Below, one piece after another: positions 6,554 through 7,594 of a stretch of DNA of 7,594 bases (position 1 is its first letter; the number at the start of each line of letters is the position of its first letter). The DNA is from an uncultured euryarchaeote (GTDB lineage: Archaea > Thermoplasmatota > Poseidoniia > Poseidoniales > Poseidoniaceae): NCBI GenBank assembly GCA_937897005.1, contig CALCOQ010000253.1, positions 1-7,594 on the forward strand, read 5' to 3'. The notes below the pieces were generated by a model. It had not been told where the DNA came from. It did not search any database and saw only the letters and a program-made list of their open reading frames with translations. A program made the translations under genes and the position numbers.

Positions 6554-6577
6554 TTGGGGACCCCACGGAGGTCCCAA
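6554..6577 (+). repeat. Inverted repeat / potential hairpin upstream of the winged-helix gene
   Basis: GGGACC (6557-6562) and GGTCCC (6570-6575) form perfect 6-base arms around a 7-base loop. TT/AA extends the stem to 8 pairs with one bulged G (6556). It sits 24 bases upstream of the TATA-like element, between the tryptophan-rich gene and the winged-helix gene. No T-run follows, so it is not a classic rho-independent terminator. It could be an operator, an RNA 3'-end structure or a leader hairpin. Confidence 0.6.
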
Positions 6578-6585
6578 CTTCCCGC

Positions 6586-6590
6586 TATAA
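6586..6590 (+). promoter_or_regulatory. TATA-like element of the winged-helix gene
   Basis: CTATAA sits with its centre about 27 bases before ATG 6615. This is the classic archaeal spacing for a transcript that starts at or next to the start codon (leaderless). The surrounding C-rich sequence makes it the only AT-rich element near the gene. No Shine-Dalgarno precedes the ATG, which agrees with leaderless translation. Confidence 0.45.
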
Positions 6591-6614
6591 CCCCCACACC
6601 CATAGCATTGTTTG

Positions 6615-6884
6615 ATGACCACAGAACGTGGAGAAGGAAGCCAGAAAAAGGCGAGACTTCAGCGACTGAAGGCGGAAATAATCGCCTACGTCGCTGATCG
6701 CCCGGGGTGTTGTGCAGCAGACATTGTTGACCACCTTGCGAACACCAGACGCATGAGGAATCATGGATTGACCGCCCGAAAGGTCGGTTTCTTCATCCCC
6801 AGGCATATCAAGGAGATCTCGTACAAGCTTGATCCCCGTACCGGTAAGCGCATCTACACGCTGAGTACCGGGTCTGTCGCTTGA
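6615..6884 (+). CDS. Small winged-helix DNA-binding protein
   Basis: The product has 89 residues, basic and single-domain. A first helix (~13-28, ARLQRLKAEIIAYVAD) is followed by the turn RPGCCAA. A second helix (~35-46, DIVDHLANTRR) precedes a recognition-like helix (~52-66, GLTARKVGFFIPRHI). A beta-hairpin wing follows (~69-84, SYKLDPRTGKRIYTL). This order matches a winged helix-turn-helix, probably a transcription regulator or chromatin-associated protein; the target is unknown. A TTG at 6612 directly precedes the ATG and is less likely to be used. GC is about 55% over 6661-6780, higher than the flanking genes. The inverted repeat upstream of its promoter is a possible autoregulatory site (inference). 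Confidence 0.75.
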   Translation: MTTERGEGSQKKARLQRLKAEIIAYVADRPGCCAADIVDHLANTRRMRNHGLTARKVGFFIPRHIKEISYKLDPRTGKRIYTLSTGSVA

Positions 6885-6921
6885 ACGCAACCTCAATGGC
6901 TACAGTCCCCTGCCAATAGGC

Positions 6922-7594
6922 ATGAGCGACGAGTTGTTCATGCCGAGCGCAGATGAATTGTGGCCTTGGATAGCCTCTGAATTCGAGGGCTGGGACGAGA
7001 CGGAACGTGGTGAAATCCCACGATTACCACAATGGGATATCGAACCTTGGGCATTCATTGACAAAGAGAGTTCCTGGAGTTTTGTTCCAGCGTTGGAAGC
7101 ACTGCTTTCCGCTTTCGGAACGAATGTCCCTCAGGGGCTTGATATAACGGTTGATGAAACCAAGGGTTTGGTCCATATTGATGAGAGAGCAAGCATCGAA
7201 CCCGGCTCCCACTTCATCGGCCCTTGCTACATTGCCCCAGGTGCTACCGTTCGCCATGGAGCATATGTTAGAGAATATTCATGGATTTGTTGGGGCGCTC
7301 TACTCGGCCACTCCTCAGAGATCAAACATTCTGTATTACTACCAAAGGCAAAAGCACCTCATTTCAACTATGTTGGGGACTCAATAATCGGTAGTGATGC
7401 AAATCTAGGGGCTGGAGTAATACTCTCGAATCTGCGAAATGATGGTGGTGAAGTGATTGTTAGATCGGAAGGCCACAGATTAGCATCAAGACTGAGAAAA
7501 TTTGGAGCTCTCATCGGAGATGGTGTTCAACTCGGATGCAATACTGTCACCAATCCCGGGGTGATTCTAGCCAAACAATGCATGGCTCATCCTA
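6922..7594 (+). CDS. Left-handed beta-helix acyl/acetyltransferase, GlmU C-terminal-like (runs off right edge)
   Basis: 224 codons are visible and the frame is open at the edge. After a ~80-residue Trp-rich N-terminal segment, hexapeptide repeats of a left-handed beta-helix begin (~84 onward). Examples are VHIDERASIEPGSHFIGPCYIAPGATV (in parts), SIIGSDANLGAG and ALIGDGVQLGCNTVTNPGVIL. The segment KAPHFNYVGDSIIG (~144-157) aligns by eye with GlmU KxGHLTYLGDAEIG, so H147 is the candidate catalytic base. The family transfers acetyl or acyl groups to sugar phosphates or nucleotide sugars. There is no N-terminal nucleotidyltransferase domain, so this is a stand-alone transferase. ATG 6922 is the first ATG in an open frame, 37 bases after the winged-helix stop, and probably shares its transcript. 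The exact substrate is unknown. Confidence 0.85.
   Translation, partial: MSDELFMPSADELWPWIASEFEGWDETERGEIPRLPQWDIEPWAFIDKESSWSFVPALEALLSAFGTNVPQGLDITVDETKGLVHIDERASIEPGSHFIGPCYIAPGATVRHGAYVREYSWICWGALLGHSSEIKHSVLLPKAKAPHFNYVGDSIIGSDANLGAGVILSNLRNDGGEVIVRSEGHRLASRLRKFGALIGDGVQLGCNTVTNPGVILAKQCMAHP

Noticed and set aside
1..7594. Search by eye for tRNA, rRNA, CRISPR repeats, transposase or integrase genes, and defence genes.
   Set aside because: None found. Spacers are all under 140 bases and contain no cloverleaf-like, regularly repeated or mobile-element sequence.

Overview
The window most likely comes from an archaeon, probably a marine planktonic euryarchaeote of the Poseidoniales (Marine Group II) or a close Thermoplasmatota relative. 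The archaeal markers are a DNA primase large subunit with its four iron-sulfur cysteines, an MptE-type (DUF115) 6-hydroxymethylpterin diphosphokinase, and a DUF373 membrane protein. An acidic proteome, moderate GC in most genes, short intergenic gaps and a secreted FG-GAP/VCBS repeat protein also fit. The order-level placement is inferred from gene content and style; no marker tree was run.

Layout. On the minus strand, reading leftward from about 2130, lie the MptE-like enzyme, an overlapping two-pass membrane protein, and after a 105-base gap the start of a secreted FG-GAP protein that runs off the left edge. This last gene is much richer in GC than the rest. Divergent from it on the plus strand are priL and a DUF373 multi-pass membrane protein. 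The DUF373 gene converges, with only two bases between stop codons, on a minus-strand zinc-ribbon protein of unknown function. A 131-base divergent spacer separates that gene from a plus-strand pair: a two-CBS-domain protein and a tryptophan-rich protein with no recognised family. A 108-base spacer follows, carrying an inverted repeat and a TATA-like element. After it come a small winged-helix DNA-binding protein and a left-handed beta-helix (GlmU C-terminal-like) acyl/acetyltransferase that is cut by the right edge.

How the genes relate. This looks like ordinary core-chromosome territory made of short operons: replication priming (priL), pterin cofactor synthesis (mptE), envelope or surface functions (the two-pass protein, FG-GAP protein, DUF373), nucleotide sensing (CBS) and nucleotide-sugar modification (beta-helix enzyme). 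I see no mobile element, CRISPR array, tRNA, rRNA or defence system. The points worth a second look are the compositional jump at the FG-GAP gene, the inverted repeat next to the winged-helix gene, the unrecognised tryptophan-rich and zinc-ribbon proteins, and the DUF373 protein of unknown role behind priL. No gene-free stretch exceeds 300 bases.
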